The position numbers and the translations under genes are program-made. This document shows, in pieces, positions 50,428 to 62,686 of a stretch of DNA of 64,000 nucleotides. The DNA comes from Dipylidium caninum. Lineage: Eukaryota > Platyhelminthes > Cestoda > Cyclophyllidea > Dipylidiidae. The stretch's first letter is position 1. Every line of letters starts with the position of its first letter. The notes beneath the pieces are model-generated. The model made no database searches and was not told the origin of the DNA. It was given only the letters and a program-made list of their open reading frames with translations. The DNA is taken from the NCBI GenBank assembly GCA_017562135.1, contig QEYB01000921.1:62001-126000 (forward strand), given 5' to 3'.

Positions 50428-53419
50428 TTACGCCTTCAAGGGTATCCGATGGCAAAGGATGCTTACAACAAACAGGCCAAAAGCAGAAAGACTGAGAGTG
50501 AAGCCGAACTTTTTCAGGGTTAGAAAGAGTGGAGAGCGGGCGGGGTCCGCGGGGCAGATGGGGGAGAGAGCGCTTCGGTAGGTTTGCCCAAGACTGGGAT
50601 AGGGGAAGAGGCGGTCAAAAATTCGGTGGATGAGTGGAAGGACATACTGGTCGACTGGGTGTCGCGAGTTGATAAAAATCTCGGCAGTATTGTTGGTGAA
50701 CTGGGAGATCAGTTCAAAGTTGGTCTTGTTGGCAAGGTACCCGATGATCCTATCCCCGACGTCAATGAGTGGACTGAGAGGCTCCAGAATCCGCTTGTTA
50801 TCCTCAATTACCACGAGCGCTTGGGCTATTTGATCAAACTTTAGTTTGTACAGAGCGATCAGTTTTCCGATGGTGGTAAAGTAGTTGGCCAGTTGGTCCA
50901 CCTCTCTGAAGCCGCGTTTGGATATCGTCCGCAGGGCAAGTCCGATCCGCGTGTAGTAGTCATTGCTCGGCTCGGGAAGGTACTCCGTGATGTTGCCGAC
51001 GTAGAGGTCGTCGAAGGTTTGATCCAGTTTGACTGCCCTCCTGAAGTGATTGAAGGTCTTCGAGAGCGGAACCCGTGGGATTCGATAGGAGAGATTCGCA
51101 TGCTCCATTTTATACCAAACCTTCTTATACCACAGGTCGTGAAGGGTTTTGTTGAGCCAATCAGAGTGTAGCAGGGCGGAAAGGTTGGCCGGTCGACTCA
51201 TACCGATTGACTGGAGGAAGGGCGGAGAGTCGGAAGTGTAATTGGCGTTCAGGGTGGTGAAAACCCTTCTGGGGAGCTGGAGATTGATGTGCTCGATTTG
51301 GAGGACCTCACGGAGACCGGGGATCCGAGGCAGGAGGCTGGCCAACACGCGGTCCAGCCAGACATCGGCGTGCTGTGGCCTCGCCAAAACAACGTCGCAC
51401 AACTGGCTTTGGCCGAGGCTGCCCACAACGCCGAAAGCAACCCCGAGGGCGCAGAGGAGAGTTGTGGAGAGTGCAATGCACAGCAGGTGGGAGGAGGCGA
51501 TCTTCGGGACGCGCGGAGCCTTCCTAGCTCCGCTACACCTCGTCTCACAATTGCCATTGCCAGAATTGAGGTAGAAGAAGAAAAAGAAGAAGAAGAGGAC
51601 GGAGACGATGATAAGCAGTGTTAAAGTTACAGCCAAGACGATAGTTAATGCAGCTGCTATGTTTAAGTATTTCCTCACTGAACTCTTCGTCCACCGTTTG
51701 GATAGACTGTCAAGGCTGCGGTTCAACTTGCTTTGCTCCTTTTCAATTTCGTGGAGGAGGAATTCATCGAAAAGGAATTGAATGTTACCACTGGGATCCT
51801 GGGCGAAGGGGAGCCACTTCTCCACGTGCGCCTCGGCGTTCAGCATACGCGGGAGCAGAGAGAAGGCGGTGAGTCTGGCGAAGTCCCGACTCCTCTCGTA
51901 GCGCGGCCAGGCCTCGAGGCGACTGATAATCAGGGCAAAGTGGGCTTCAACCTCGGCGCAGGTTGGGAAGTGTTTCGTGCTCTGCATGCACAACTTGGCG
52001 GCGGTGAAATTGAGTATTTGGATGCTCCTCCAGGAGACTGGCGCAAGCAGCGGATGCGGACTGAGACGCGCCAGTTCGTAGGAGTAGGAGAGGAAGACGT
52101 CGTTGACCGACTTGATGCTGCCCTCACTCAGGAGCGGCGCGACAGCCAGGAGGGAGGAGAGGCGGCGAAGGAAGGTGTTGAAGCGGAGGAGGTTGGCGCA
52201 GGTCTGCTGACGAAGCCACTCTTTCGAGGGTCGGAGTTTCTGTGCCATTGCGAAGAGGCGCATCGCCTCATCGCCCCAGATGCGTTTCATCTCCTCCACA
52301 AAGGGTCGCAGACGACTTTTCGGATTGTTCTGGGCGACATCCTCCCTAATCGCGCCATTCATGATTGCGTACGACTCACTTATGAGGACTGTGGCCAGCA
52401 GCTTCGAGGAGGAGACGCTCTCTTCCACGTGGCCCGACAGGCCGTAGACGGTGACGCCGATTCTCTGAGCTGCCAAACACGTACAAACTGCGCCAACGAG
52501 GAGGGCGAGGGCTGCGGAGACGAGGAGGAGGAGGGAGAGCATGTTGACGGGTCTACTTTTGCGGGGTGAATGAAGCGCGGTGGGAGTTCTGTCGGCGTCA
52601 GTCTTTGCGCTCCCCGGGGACTTTGGCGGTCCTGCGGAATCGGTCACTGTGGCCGAAGTAGGCGGATCAGTGGGACCGGCTTTTTCGGGAGACATGAAGG
52701 GCTGCAATTCCATTACACAGCCTCGGTGGAATGGCTTCAAAAGGTCATTCATCGAGAAAATGCGTTGGGGCAAAGTGACGCTTGTGGCATAGAGGAAATT
52801 AGAGCTTGGACGGTTCAAGTGGGTCCTCCGCTGGGGCGAAGACTGCCGCCGGACGAAGAGGTCCGACAGCAAAAAGACACAGAGCACAGCAAAGGAGAGA
52901 CACAGGATGCAGAGTAGGAGGATGAGATCAGTTTGGGAGAGGGAGCAGTGAGCTGATATGCCTTGCCAGTTCAAGCCTTTCACGTACTGGGCGATGTATT
53001 CCACAATTCCACCGGTGCAAATGGGTGGCAACTCCTCCATTACCCCGACTTCTGGAAAGGAGACAACAAGGGGAACAAGAACGAACTCAGAGGGGCACAA
53101 CGCGGTCGCCACGCCCGGGGAGCGGACGAGGGGGCGTTCCGGGCGCCACAGCCTCGAGGGGCGCGTGGACGCCGACCCACCGCTCCGGGCCTCGTCGAAG
53201 CCACCTTCCGTGGGGACGCGTCGAGTCGAGATGAGGCACAAGGCGGTCGTTAAGTATCGCGAGATTCGAGAGGCAGAGCGGGCTGTTTTGACGCCGCAAA
53301 CAAATTGGAGTGGGGAAAATCTACACGGCCTCACCTCTCCTCCTCGGCGAGGCGAATCGGTCATTGATAGCATCAACAAATAGAGTTTTGGCCGAAAGCA
53401 CCGCAACAATCAAGGTGAT
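50428..53419 (-). CDS. Prominin-like five-pass membrane glycoprotein
   Basis: Prominins (CD133 family) are pentaspan glycoproteins that bind cholesterol and shape plasma-membrane protrusions. Two exons are inferred: 53419-53335 and 53051-50428, about 903 residues. Order: hydrophobic signal segment (ITLIVAVLSAKTLFV); PPICTGGIVEYIAQYVKGL, like the family's N-terminal GGIFELVGIFVQ; transmembrane helices at about residues 70-96, 199-223, 492-523, 548-575 and 880-897; two large extracellular loops between helices 2-3 and 4-5 with many N-glycosylation sequons (NFT, NRS, NYT, NLS, NKT, NIT); and a very short cytoplasmic tail (RIPLKA). Topology and loop sizes are those of prominin, while sequence identity to vertebrates looks low. 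Exon 1 begins behind a splice acceptor without its own nearby ATG; the only upstream in-frame ATG is at 53680. An open frame also runs unspliced into exon 2 from about 53409, but it would lack a signal peptide. Confidence 0.82.
51572..51597. repeat. GAA/TTC triplet tract inside prominin helix 3
   Basis: GAAGAA-type triplets on the + strand encode a run of seven phenylalanines on the minus strand at the end of the third membrane helix. Its length could vary between individuals without shifting the frame. Confidence 0.85.
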
Positions 53420-56400
53420 CTGAGGCGCTAAGAGGAAGCACTGATGGAAGGGCTTCCACCGCTGATGTATCAACTCGCCCGGGGGCCAACGCCACGCCGC
53501 TACGGCAGGTTGGCACAAGTGGGGACAAGAGTGACTGGCCAACACCTCAACACACGGTTCGGAAGGTGCTCCAAGGTTCGCCTTTGCCCCGACGACTGAC
53601 ACAAATGCTCGAACGGGGCTGCGTGGGGCGTCCCGTGACAGTGCCCTCACCCCTTCATGAGTATTTTTTTTCAAGGCCATCCCACTTTTTCCTCCCCCTT
53701 CCGCCTCAGCGGTGCACGTCGTGTTGTTTACTCAGCGTCAAATGAAAAAAAAAAAGAAACGGGGGCTGAGCAGTTGGAAGGCCAGATGTTTTAAATCGAC
53801 TAGATGGAAATGCTATTTGTGTGCTAATCTATTGCCCAAGCGAGGCAGGAGAAGGCGGAGAGGAGGCCTTTGGCAAAAGTCGCCCATAACACCGGACCGG
53901 GTGGCCAGAGGGTGGCCGCGAGGAGGCATTGCTAAAGCTTATTTGCGATCCCCCCCCCACCGCCCCCAATGGAAGCGCCTTCGGTGGCACTTAACATCCG
54001 AAATGGAACGAATACACGCCAGCGTGGAGTGGTGTGGCGTGGCGAGAAGCAGCACAAGCCGAAAGCCACATCTCCAGTACTTCAGCGGGTGTGTGTGTGT
54101 GGGTGAGTGGAGTAGATGGGGGAGATAAGGTAGGAAAGATGAATCGTGGCAGCAGAGTCAAGCTGACAGCCATGCCGTGTATGTGGGCAGCGGTGTGAGC
54201 CTGCCAACTCAGCCACAGCGAGTACACACTTCGCATGGAGTTTACTTTCCACCAGGAGGAGGTTTGAAGCGAAGGTGAAGCGAGCAGCCCCCCGCTCTGG
54301 AGGAGTGGCGGGGGTGAGTAGGACGAGGGGACTTACGGCGGTTGCATTGGCCCAGAGTGGAAGGCAGCGGGGTATGGTGAGTGTCGAAATGGTGGCGGTG
54401 GGTTTAACTCAGTTGTTCTGCTGCTCGGCCGGACTCAGGCCCCGTCGTCGACGAGCATTGATCCGCGGGCCGAGGCGGAGCAGGAGGATGAGGAGGAGGA
54501 GGAGTCGGAGGCGGAGGAGGTGGTAGGTGGGCGACACGATTACCGCTGCTGCTCCCGTGGCTTGGGTGATTGAATCTCTGCCGCGCAAACACACACACAT
54601 GCGAACTGACGCGCTTCCACCAATCAGCGCGCGACTAACCGGCGGCCAGTGCATCACGCGTTGTCGCGTCAGCCAATGGCGCGGCGGCTGACCAACCAGT
54701 CGTCTCGGCGGCGTCTGGACCTGGGTCAAGGCCGAGCCTCGTCATGGCTTGTTATTACGAGTGGGGACGAGGGAGTTGCAGCCAGGCTGGGACGTTGGGC
54801 GACAGTGGCCGACCGCCCAACAAATTGGGGAAGACGTTGCCGCACTCGGCGGTGAGGCCGACCTCGCGTCCGCCCCTCTTGTGTCACCCTGTGGGTGCGT
54901 GATCATTTGGAAAAAATGCATCATTCCGAGCAGCCTGCCACGATGTCCTCGTGGCCGGGCGACTGCTACGAAATCCCCCAGTCGACAATAAGGCGTGTGC
55001 CAAATGCCTGCGGAAGAGTGAGTCGATGCTCGGCCTCGAAAGAGAGGAATAAGTTCGGGCTAAGAAAATCAGTGGAATTTCCTTTGAGGCACTAGCCACC
55101 AGTCCGCATAAGCGTCACCTCGCGCCTCGAGGTCTCAGACGCAGTTAGACGACCTCACCGCCATGCCACGTTCACCGCGACTCAAGCGACCGCTTTTATG
55201 GCTCTGTAATAACTCTTTCCTGAAATAAACGAGAGGGGGACAATCTATATTTAACACAGCAATTCAGCCAAAGGGTGGACACTGCAATGTACAATCAGAG
55301 GGAAACGCCGACCTCTGGCCGTGTAGCCGGGCAGGCGGAGGGCTTCAAACGGAGGGGATTTTGAGCGAGTCGCCTTACCGATGGTCAACACACGCAAGAC
55401 CTTTGGGGCCTGGTGGAAAACATGCCGCTCCTGCCCACCCGCACTTAAGTGCCCGAGTGGACGGGTGTATTTCCGCTTGGAAGACCCCAAGAGCCATTGA
55501 CCTGACCGCGAAATCAACAAGAAGGGTGGTTTGCCGACCGGTGAACGCGGCTTCCCCACCGAGACTCCGTCGGATCGACGATCCGCCGGCCGAAACTATT
55601 TTGCCCTTTTATTCCCATGACCACAAAAGTGTATTAAACACTAAAAGCGGTTCTGCTGTCACATGGTACCGCTAACTTTTTGATGCTACGCATAGCAGCT
55701 TAGTCAATTTTGGTGGAGAAACTGCACTTTTCAAATGTGACAAAAAAAGAAGTCTTTGTAGAGCTCGAGAGCCTAAGAGATGGCGCGGAGGAGCCTATGC
55801 CAAATGATTTTGGAGCCACTTTTTCTCGTTCACCGGCGCACGATTGGCCATCCACCGTCGGCTCGTGGCGCGAAACTGGCCGACACCGACTCGGACTGGC
55901 TCGTCTTGCCGCCGGCCGCGCTGGAAGACGGGCGACGGGGCCCACGAGTCCCAGCGGCCTGCGTTTACGTTTGCTCCGCCAGTTGGACGTTGCCCCTGGA
56001 CGGAGTCGGTTAACTTACCGATCAGCTTTGCGAGGTGACATGTGTAACGCACGAATGAGCCAGCTTTGATTAATGCTGGTAGGACACACACACACACACA
56101 CACACACTAACACACGTAAACAAACTAATGTAAGCTGTTGTTCGCACTCTCCAGCGAGAGAGCGTTTGCGGACGAAGTGAATGCCCACTAGCCAGAGGAG
56201 GTGCACCCCGTTTGGATGAGTCCAATGGGACGCCGGAAAAAACGCGCCTTCCCTTCTCTCCATCGCCCCTCGAAGGGGCCTCGGCAACCCCGACGCGACG
56301 TCGGGCCACAGCGGCCGTCACAGACGCGTCTGGCGTACACGTCACACTCTTGTGACGTCGACGCGGTGGCAGATCGCAGTCGCGGGCAGTGGTGTTTGCG

Positions 56401-58949
56401 CGTCACGAGACTGCGGGACACACCGTAGCGGCGTGGGAGAGCCGCAGCGGTGAGGAAGATCGGGCTATACTCTTTGAGTGGAGCTCGCAGTCAAGGGAGT
56501 GAGCCGGGGCCGAGAGAAGACGAGAAATAAACGAGTCTTCCTCCTACACACCGTCGTTTAGAGCGTCTTTCCCGCCTACAGAGGTAATTTTAGGAGCGGA
56601 AGTAACAAAGGCGATAGTAATTCGGTGGATGTGAATAGCTAAAGTGGACCACTCACCCGAAAATCGACTCCCACAGGTGCAGGCAATTTATATCGTCTTG
56701 TCTCGACCCTTCCTCCTCAAAAATTGCCAAGACAGGCTAAAAAAGGGAGACAGAGTGGAAGTTGTGCCGGAAATCGGGTGGAAAATAGTCTTATTTGGAG
56801 GAGGAAGGGTGAACCACGATGAGAATTTCAAAATGAAATGTTTGCCCGGTCGGTGGAGGTGTTCGGAGCAGCGGCAGACATTGGCCGACACCCGTAGGAG
56901 GAGCCAAAGGAGTAAGCGAATGTCCGTCAGTTACCACGCACCAACTGGTCATGCTGGCAGTATTTTATTTTGATGCTTCCGGTGGTTGACCTCACATTCA
57001 CCCGTATCCGCCTCTCTAAACTTGGCCGGTGGTCGAATTGGGCCTACTCGGCCAGTGAAAAGTGTCACATTCTTTGTTTAGCATCGTCCATGCGCGTGGA
57101 AGCCCGGCAAGACGAGGCGCCGCGCTGCGGCTCCCGACCGACTCGCCCGGACAGATTTCAACTGCGAGGGGAGAGACACGCCGAAGTCCACACGCCTCCA
57201 TGCAGTTCTAACGCCTTCGTGTCAAATAAGCAACTTTTTCGCTCGACTGCGCAGATGCAAGAAGGAAGGGGACCGCCAACTTCAAGATGCTCGGCTTCTT
57301 CGCAAGTTAACCAGCCATATGAGGCAAATTTCCACTTTTGTGATAATGAGAGTTTGGCACAAAAGCCAAGAAATTATGGTCAAGCAGAATCCTCTTTCCA
57401 TGTTCAATTATTTCTAGTTGGCTTAGCTAAACTTCTTGTTAAATCGACTTTTTGACGATCAAAGACTTAATGGAACACAGGAAGAGACTAAGAGGTACGG
57501 CTCGTCGGCTTTCCCATGAGTTGGCTTGAAGACGCCTGCACATCAAAGCCTCGTGGGGCCAATAAATTCTCCTCGCCCACCCTGCCCATCGCGTCTCCTT
57601 AGCGCTGAGGGCAGTTAAGGCGGCAATGAAGTCGCCCAACCTGCCATCTTCCGTCTCCACTGCCAACATCACGCAGAGAGTCGAGGTCGACCCGAGATCG
57701 GGGCTCGAGGGGAACACGACCGTTTCACCTCATGCCCAACGCCGCCGCACATCGGACGATGCCTGCGGGCGCTGAATGCGGAGAGGAGAGGTCGGCTTTC
57801 AACGCACTGAACCGTTCCCGCCCGTTACGACACTCAACTGGGATATGCATCCCGCAATTTATTCTTCAGTTGTGGCATTCTAAAAAATTAATCAGCTAGT
57901 CACGCAAAAACAGTGAGACTCTGGCAAGAGAGAATAAAATAGCACAAAGTTAGCAGTGCTTCTCACTATCACACTGAAACCGCAAATTTGTATGTCGAGA
58001 CAAAATCAACCTGCAATGGGGGAGGACACGCCTCCTGTCAACTCTTTGCCTCTCAACACTGGCGGAACACTGCGCCGGTGCGATTTTTTAATTTCAATGT
58101 ACAGGTCAAAATTCCGCGCAAAGAACACTCGTCCTCATAGCGGACTTTTACGGCTTTTTCAACGAGCTGCGACACTTGAAAGCACGAAAAACAGTTTCAC
58201 TCTGGCCCCTTTGAGGTGCATATTTGAGTTTGTGAGACAGAAAATGCTCTACTCACCTCGAGCAAATTACCCTGACTTAATCAGAGAATATAAACTGACT
58301 TATTTGACCCTCAGGGCATAGTTGTTCGTATCAATTCCAGAACAGCACCGTAACTTATCGCTTTTACAACCAAAATACGAGAAAAAGTTGGTTTAACCTG
58401 ACAGAAAACAATTTTCGCCTTCTTATGACGGCGAACGAACGGAGTCAAATTCAGGAATCACACGTAAGCGAGCCTAATGACAAACGCGTTGACCGAGGCT
58501 GATTGAAAGGGTATGAGAAGACTGCGGCGTACGTATTTTGGCAATAAAAAAAGGAGACACAAGTACACATAGGAGAAAGTGAGGCAGTGTATAGCGGATT
58601 TGTGAAGAAACGTTTGGTGTGGTGGAGTATGGACGAAAATTTAGCAACACTACCCAGCAACCAGAATTTACAAATGCGCAGTTGATGTGCGGGAGGAGGA
58701 GGCGGCCGAAAATGCTGAATACTGTTGAATCTGGCGATCCTGCACATTAGTTTAATTTGGCTTCGAGATAATGTTATTTGTGAGAACTTCGGTTACCCAG
58801 GGTCGACGGCAAAGCCGATGCAGAGTTTTGGGGGAAAGCACCTCTCGGCGTTTTCTCCTAGAACGATAATGCACATTTTAAAGTTTATAAAACATTCTAC
58901 TTAAAATTTGCGAGTAAAACAAACTTCATGTATTTGGTTGCGTGGAACA
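53420..58949. other. Intergenic, prominin-like 5' flank to MTA 3' end
   Basis: No gene was recognised. A GAG-rich purine tract lies at about 54478-54520 and a (CA)n run at 56084. Frames at 53712-54128, 55710-56069, 56644-56973 and 57956-58321 carry no family motif. The first 300 bases may include 5' untranslated or N-terminal sequence of the prominin-like gene, because its frame stays open to an ATG at 53680. The last several hundred bases are AT-rich and should hold the MTA 3' untranslated region. Confidence 0.55.
56084..56107. repeat. (AC)n microsatellite
   Basis: Twenty-four bases of uninterrupted AC repeat in intergenic sequence. Confidence 0.95.
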
Positions 58950-61731
58950 TCAAGGTACCGGCTCTGGAGTTGGTTGAGGGAAGGGAACTGAGATCACTTT
59001 TTCCATCAGCTGTACTGACGTTGCGGGAGAAATACTAGAGTAACTTGTCATGAGGAGGTTCCAAGAATCTGAAGCAAATATAGATTGATTAACAAATAAT
59101 GTAGGAACTAGGCATCGGGAGGACTAAAGGTCAACAAAAAATAGTACCTACAACTAAAAAAATTAAGAGGACAAGTGCATACCTCTAGCAATACATAATT
59201 ATTCAAAGAAGCCATGCCAATAAATTAGATTGATGATGGCAAAGTGATTGCTTTCCTCGCACCAATATACCAAAGCAAAACAAAACATTAGAGGCTGTAC
59301 ATCTATGTAGCATACACACAAGAAGGACCGAGGCATCAACATGCTCATAGACGACTGAGACCTGAGAACAGTCGCGGTTCGGTTGAACTTACCTCCTTGA
59401 CTAAAACATAAATGAAAAACAGGATAAATAAAGACACCATGGGGGATGAAAGAAAAATTTCAAATAAACAAACCTAGTTACTGGCTCCGCCTCATCCATA
59501 GGCGTGAATTTCTTAATGAAGTTAAGCAAACGTTCGGCAGCTGCTTCCCTGGACTGCCTCGGTTTTTTCTCGTAGACGATTGAGGCAAGTTGGGAAAGGA
59601 GGGCGGGATGCGCAGCAAGGCGCGAAACCAAAAGGGCCTTTAAGACAGCCATTTCCAATATAATCAATTTGAAGGGCCTCCGTGCTCGTTGCCGACAATG
59701 TCGTCCCGTCTCCATTCGACGAGAAAAGCGAAGATTTGGGGAGGCAAGAAAGAAGAAGCTGGCGTTGCGGCTAACAGTCGGGCATTTGATAGTGCGAGTG
59801 GAGGGCATTGGCTGGATTTGATTGGCACATGAGCTGCCGTGTTGGGGATGTTTGGTGTCCAAGTGAAGAACCAAGTTGACTTTTTCATCAAACTCCTCAT
59901 CGCAGGCCTGCAATGGACACTTGTACACCATGGTCAGAGGACCCAATTTATCTAAAGGAGTAATTAAGACACCAATAAGTTCAGGAAGTAAAGGAGAAGT
60001 ATGTGGGTGTTGATAAATAAACACACCAAAGACAGAAAATTGTTTTAGATCACCGTAGCGCTTCCAATAGGACCAGCAATCGGCACAGACCTTTAGGATG
60101 GATGGAACAGCGCCTAAAGCGTACCATTGGGTGGTTGAGGTAGATTCACAACCCTCACACATAGAGGGCGCATCACTGCGACCGACGGGATAAAGCACAG
60201 ACTGATTAGGTTTACTGTAATTGCTGATATAAATCTGTTTCAGCCTGCGCTCTGCCTCATCTATGCCCTTCGCCCGCTTCTGTTGCAAATAATGATCCGT
60301 CGTCTTCCACATATAGTAGAAGTCAACTAAACTCTAGAAAATAATATGAACAAAAAGAATAAAAATGTGGGAAATAAAACAAGGTGTTTAAAACATATGA
60401 AAAAACACACCTCGAGGGACTTCCAGGGAAGCATAGCTTTCTGGATTTCGCGAAAAGTTTTATCAAATTTCTGAAGTCCTTGTTGGAAAAGGTTGCCTTC
60501 AGCAATGGACCACTTTTCCATTTCATCTAACCGTAAAATTGGAGCCTGATCAGGAGGGGCGAGAATTTGCAGAGCCTTAGGAATGGAATGTCCGGACTCC
60601 TGCAAAGTATTCATGGCGAGTTGGTGAGTTGTATCGCGGGAGGCACAGGCTGCAGATGATATGAGACTGGGGTGGCGTAAGGAAGATGGTAAGTAGTTGG
60701 CACGGGCCAACGTTGCCAGCGACTTGCACATAGTGAGGTATGCATCAATGTCGGAGGAAGAAAGAGTAGACGGCGACGGCGGAGACCAGACTAAAGTTTC
60801 CCAGTCGTGGACCATGTGATTAGTATTAACGTGGCGAAAATCTTAAGGAGAAAAAATAGAAAGCAATGAAGCAAATACTACGAATCCCCTCAAGATACAA
60901 AACAAAGTAAATTCACGAAAATGAGTGAACAGGTTAAATTGTCTGTAGGGAGTGGAAGGGATATGAAGCCACATGAAGTAATAGACGCGCACTGATAAGA
61001 TCTGGAATAGTTGCTTGAAAGTCGCTTCCGACACGTATGCAACCCTTTTCAGCTTGTAAAGTTCTCTTGACAGGATCATAAGAAAGTTGATAAAAGAATG
61101 CATCCTCTTTATCCAGCAAAGTTGGCAAGCTTTCATTGACACTGTCATCTCGCATTGTAACGTTGCATTTTCCACGAATATGAGTGGCCTGAAGAACTTC
61201 AACGCGTTGGGAAACAAAAAGTTCACGTTGAGTGAGTTGATGTAGTTGAGAATCTGATAGCCCATCGGCTGGCAAATTTGCTACAAAAAAAATTAAGTAA
61301 AGAGAAACAGCAAACAAACGGGGATGAAGATCACTAAGATCAGAAGGAAGATCTCGACGACGGTAGAAACATTTCACCTTCACATCCACCTCGTTTGCAC
61401 TAACTTTGTCGAGTTCCTCAATTTTCCGAATTTGATAGGGAGCAGAAGCAGATTCTTCGAAATAAACAAAATCTGAAAATGCATGGACAAGTTCCTGTCA
61501 CCCCAAGAGAAGTCATATCGTGTTTCACGGTTCACTTAAAAGTTCAAGAAAAATTATAAGGAAGTAGCCATTGCAACAAAACTGTGAATACGAGAAAAAG
61601 TAGTAAGATAAAATATAAAAGAGAGGCGATGGCGAGTGAAAACCGTTAAGACTCGACCAAAGATACCAAAAGTCTACAGATATAGCACAATACGACGCAC
61701 CTCCGACTCTGTATATGTTATTCGAAGTCAT
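58950..61731 (-). CDS. MTA: MTA-family NuRD corepressor (BAH-ELM2-SANT-GATA)
   Basis: MTA proteins scaffold HDAC1/2 in the NuRD remodelling complex. Minus-strand exons: 61731-61701, 61472-61320, 61280-60993, 60841-60411, 60333-59474 (probably minus an intron at 60026-59952), a microexon at 59400-59393 and 59068-58950. All join in phase, giving about 604 residues (629 if the 75-nt intron is kept). Order: BAH start ([28 protein letters not shown], split here by intron 1 after VG) and VKCFYRRRDL; ELM2 from about residue 95 (THIRGKCNVTM, LLDKEDAFFYQLSYDP); SANT 263-312 (EMEKWSIAEGNLF, MLPWKSLESLVDFYYMWKTTD); and a GATA finger C360-x2-C363...C384-x2-C387 with QWYALG and WSYWKRYG. A C2H2-like finger follows (C414, C419, H432, H437). 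The BAH-ELM2 spacing is shorter than in human MTA1. Confidence 0.93.
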
Positions 61732-62686
61732 TATTCGTAGTTTCAGTAAAGGGCCACAAACATGTTACATATGAGGAGTGCTGCGCACACAACTTCAAGA
61801 AATTCGCGTGAACGCCTTGAACATATGTAAAAAGAATATATTCAAACCAGTGTGCGCTGTAGGTAGCCAAAAATTAACTAAAACTGGTTAAAAAATCCTT
61901 TCTGTGTAAAATATTAAATTTGTTACGCTTTTGAATACATTTTAAATTTATTATAAGCGGCAAAGTGTACAAAATAATAATTATTCTGTCAATTACAGTT
62001 AAAAATTATTGGCTCATAGTTTATTTGACTTATCCGCAGAATTTTTTATCATAAACTTTTCAAGCGTTCGGAATTTTTGTCAACCTTGATGTGTGTTTGA
62101 AACGGCAGTAAACTTCTTGTTGGTTGCTTATATTTATTCAGACATTGGGGAGAAATTCAAATATTGGGTTATAAGTCTTAAAATTTTCTTAATTATTGAA
62201 TCCTTTGGAAACCTTGATTCTGCTCAAAATCGGATAGATTTATATTCCTAAGGCTGATATTCGCTTTAAGACCTATATCCTTTAGCGTTAAATGGTGCAT
62301 TGGCTAATCATTCCCCCTAAATACTTAGTTTTTACTTTAAGGTTATAAATTTATTTCGTGCTTAGGGCGACCAGGATGAGTTGGTCTGTGCTTATAATGT
62401 ATTCATTTTTTTGCCCTTTCCATAAAAGATCTTTTAGTTATTATATTAATTTTAGGCGTTTTTAGGAGATATATTCCACTTCCGCAAACTTTATATAACT
62501 AACCTTCCTCTACAACAATTCCTTTTATACTAAGCCTCGTGAAATGTTCTTTTTTGCAAAATAAATTATTGTATTAAGCTGATTTTCTAGCCTGGCCACT
62601 GGCCACTCATTTGTTATTTTTATTTTTTGCTTGGAAACCGTGATCTGTTTGTTGCTTTGTTCTAAAATTTAGCCTTACTAAATGAA
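61732..62686. other. AT-rich shared upstream region between MTA and MDM1
   Basis: The two genes start 955 bases apart and point away from each other, so this gap is a candidate bidirectional promoter. It is strongly AT-rich with no open frame. An acceptor-like TTTAG at 62668-62672, 14 bases before the MDM1 start, suggests a 5' exon or spliced-leader addition there. Confidence 0.6.

Noticed and set aside
53052..53409. Unspliced N-terminal extension of the prominin-like frame
   Set aside because: It is Arg-rich and lacks a signal peptide. A good donor (AGAG|GTGAGG) and acceptor (CTCCTTTCCAG) remove most of it in phase.
61281..61319. Reading straight through this segment as MTA coding sequence
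   Set aside because: It begins with GT, ends in a T-rich tract and TAG, and interrupts the homology. It is treated as an intron, although retention stays open.
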